Made by a program: the position numbers and the translations under genes
Part shown: positions 5,716 through 7,581 of the stretch, piece after piece
Layout: the number at the start of each line of letters is the position of its first letter
How positions within the stretch are numbered: the stretch's first letter is position 1
Assembly: GCA_013811805.1 (NCBI GenBank)
Contig: JACCUM010000277.1
Coordinates: 1-7,581 of the forward strand
Length of the DNA stretch: 7,581 bases
Direction: 5' to 3'
Source of the DNA: Geodermatophilaceae bacterium
GTDB lineage: Bacteria > Actinomycetota > Actinomycetes > Mycobacteriales > Geodermatophilaceae
The notes under the pieces: model-generated
Told to the model about the DNA's origin: nothing
Seen by the model: only the letters and a program-made list of their open reading frames with translations
Databases searched by the model: none

Positions 5716-6392
5716 GTGGGAACCGTCTGGAACTGCGGGTCTTCTGTACGGGTCCGCTTCAACTCGTAGAAGTACGGCAGATTCGCCAGGGCGACCGCCC
5801 CGTCGAAGGCCTTGGCGGCTTCCTCACCGGTCGGGACACGAGAGATCACCGGGCCGAAGAACGCCGTGCCGTCGATGTGCATCACCGGTGTACCGACATC
5901 GTCGCCGACCGGATCCATGCCCTCGTGGTGGGAGGCGCGCAGCGCCTTGTCGAAGTCCTCCGAGTCCAAGGCGTCGACCAGATCGGCGGGCAAGCCGGCC
6001 TCGGCGAGCGAGGCTGCGACGAGTTCGCGCGGGTCAGGCGCAGCACCGTCGTCCTGGGAACCATCCTCGGACTCGGGGCGATCCTGGTGAATCCGGGTAC
6101 CCATCGCTGTGTAGAGCGGGCCGAGGACCTCTGACCCGAGTCGCTGCTCCGCGGCGACCAGCACCCGGACGGGGCCGAGGGCCCGCTCCATCAGGTCCTG
6201 GTACTCCTCCGGAAGTTCTCGTCCCTCATTCAGCACGGTCAGTGACATCACGTGCCAGTGCAGATCGATGTCACGAACCTTCTCGACCTCCAAGATCCAC
6301 CGCGATGTCAGCCAGCACCAGGGGCTGGCGGGGTCGAACCAGAAATCCACGCGGGGGGTGTGATCGGGACGCGGGTCGGCAGCTTCAGTCAT
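5709..6392 (-). CDS. DsbA-family oxidoreductase, Rv2466c-like (mycothiol-dependent nitroreductase family), with Ser at the nucleophilic Cys position
   Basis: A 227-residue thioredoxin-fold protein that lines up end to end with M. tuberculosis Rv2466c as I recall it: [25 protein letters not shown] (15-42), HVMSL.VLNE (47-56), GPVRV..AAEQ (73-83), [12 protein letters not shown] (91-102), [16 protein letters not shown] (154-169, with the cis-Pro at 169), [16 protein letters not shown] (177-192) and [14 protein letters not shown] (208-221). Rv2466c uses a CPWC active site with the first Cys as nucleophile; here the motif is SPWC, with Ser23 and Cys26, so the nucleophile is missing. An extra acidic, Gly/Ser-rich insert is present at about 104-121. 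The long frame continues far upstream antisense to the aminopeptidase gene, but ATG 6390-6392 gives the family N-terminus. A SigH/SigR-like promoter lies directly upstream. Family is firm; activity of this variant is uncertain. Confidence 0.92.
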   Translation of the reverse strand: MTEAADPRPDHTPRVDFWFDPASPWCWLTSRWILEVEKVRDIDLHWHVMSLTVLNEGRELPEEYQDLMERALGPVRVLVAAEQRLGSEVLGPLYTAMGTRIHQDRPESEDGSQDDGAAPDPRELVAASLAEAGLPADLVDALDSEDFDKALRASHHEGMDPVGDDVGTPVMHIDGTAFFGPVISRVPTGEEAAKAFDGAVALANLPYFYELKRTRTEDPQFQTVPTS

Positions 6393-6401
6393 GTCAGGGA
6401 C

Positions 6402-6430
6402 AACCGGAGACCGGGCTGTTGCTATTCCCC
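6402..6430 (-). promoter_or_regulatory. SigH/SigR-type (thiol-oxidative stress ECF sigma) promoter for the Rv2466c-like gene
   Basis: Read on the minus strand, GGGGAATA (6430-6423) is followed after 17 nt by GGTT (6405-6402). This fits the known SigH/SigR pattern of GGGAAT or GGGAAC plus A, a 16-17 nt spacer and cGTT, with one mismatch (G for C before GTT). The GTT ends 9 nt before the ATG at 6392, so the mRNA would be leaderless or nearly so, matching the absence of a Shine-Dalgarno site. In M. tuberculosis Rv2466c belongs to the SigH regulon, which supports the call. Confidence 0.65.
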
Positions 6431-6452
6431 AACTCCGCGGTGGACCCGGTCT
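6408..6452. repeat. 8-bp inverted repeat in the divergent promoter region
   Basis: AGACCGGG (6408-6415) and CCCGGTCT (6445-6452) are perfect inverted repeats separated by 29 nt. The left arm falls within the spacer of the SigH-like promoter. It could be a binding site pair or chance in GC-rich DNA. Confidence 0.25.
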
Positions 6453-6475
6453 GGCGGTTTGGCCGGAAACGCCAG
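6451..6475. promoter_or_regulatory. Candidate operator: 25-bp imperfect palindrome upstream of both divergent genes
   Basis: The ends CTGGCG (6451-6456) and CGCCAG (6470-6475) are a perfect 6-bp inverted repeat, with further TT/AA pairing one base inward and GGCC near the centre. It lies between the two divergent genes, upstream of both starts, a natural position for a shared regulator. Function is inferred from position only. Confidence 0.3.
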
Positions 6476-6497
6476 ATTGGGAGAGTTCACGGCTGGA

Positions 6498-7581
<1,084 letters not shown>

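Overview
The window looks like a piece of a high-GC actinobacterial chromosome, most likely a Propionibacteriales- or Corynebacteriales-type organism. Third codon positions are strongly G/C, GTG starts occur, several genes lack a Shine-Dalgarno site but have a TAnnnT box just upstream (leaderless style), and there is a homologue of the mycothiol-linked Rv2466c family beside an M1 aminopeptidase. The genus cannot be fixed from sequence alone.

Layout, left to right. (1) 1-260, minus: 5' part of an ArsR-type regulator that appears to have lost most of its winged helix in frame. (2) 302-1210, plus: a DMT/EamA exporter divergent from it. (3) 1217-2137, minus: an HSL-type alpha/beta hydrolase convergent with the exporter. 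(4) 2158-2865, plus: a DUF429 RNase H-fold protein, only 20 bp from the hydrolase start. (5) 2866-3372: a 507-bp gap with no convincing gene, holding a 69-nt palindromic element that can fold as a three-way junction. (6) 3373-5698, plus: a tightly overlapping group of a metallo-beta-lactamase-fold hydrolase, an Rsm22/METTL17-type methyltransferase with the four-cysteine iron-sulfur pattern, and a small putative lipoprotein broken by a one-base frameshift. (7) 5709-6392, minus: an Rv2466c-like DsbA-family oxidoreductase with Ser in place of the nucleophilic Cys, preceded by a SigH/SigR-like promoter. (8) 6498 to the right edge, plus: N-terminal 361 residues of an M1 aminopeptidase N, divergent from (7), the same arrangement as Rv2466c-pepN in Mycobacterium tuberculosis.

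No complete novel multi-gene system is visible; most genes are housekeeping or stress-related. The items most worth following are the HTH-less regulator, the structured intergenic element, the Cys-to-Ser oxidoreductase under a probable thiol-stress promoter, the iron-sulfur cysteines in the methyltransferase, and the frameshifted lipoprotein.
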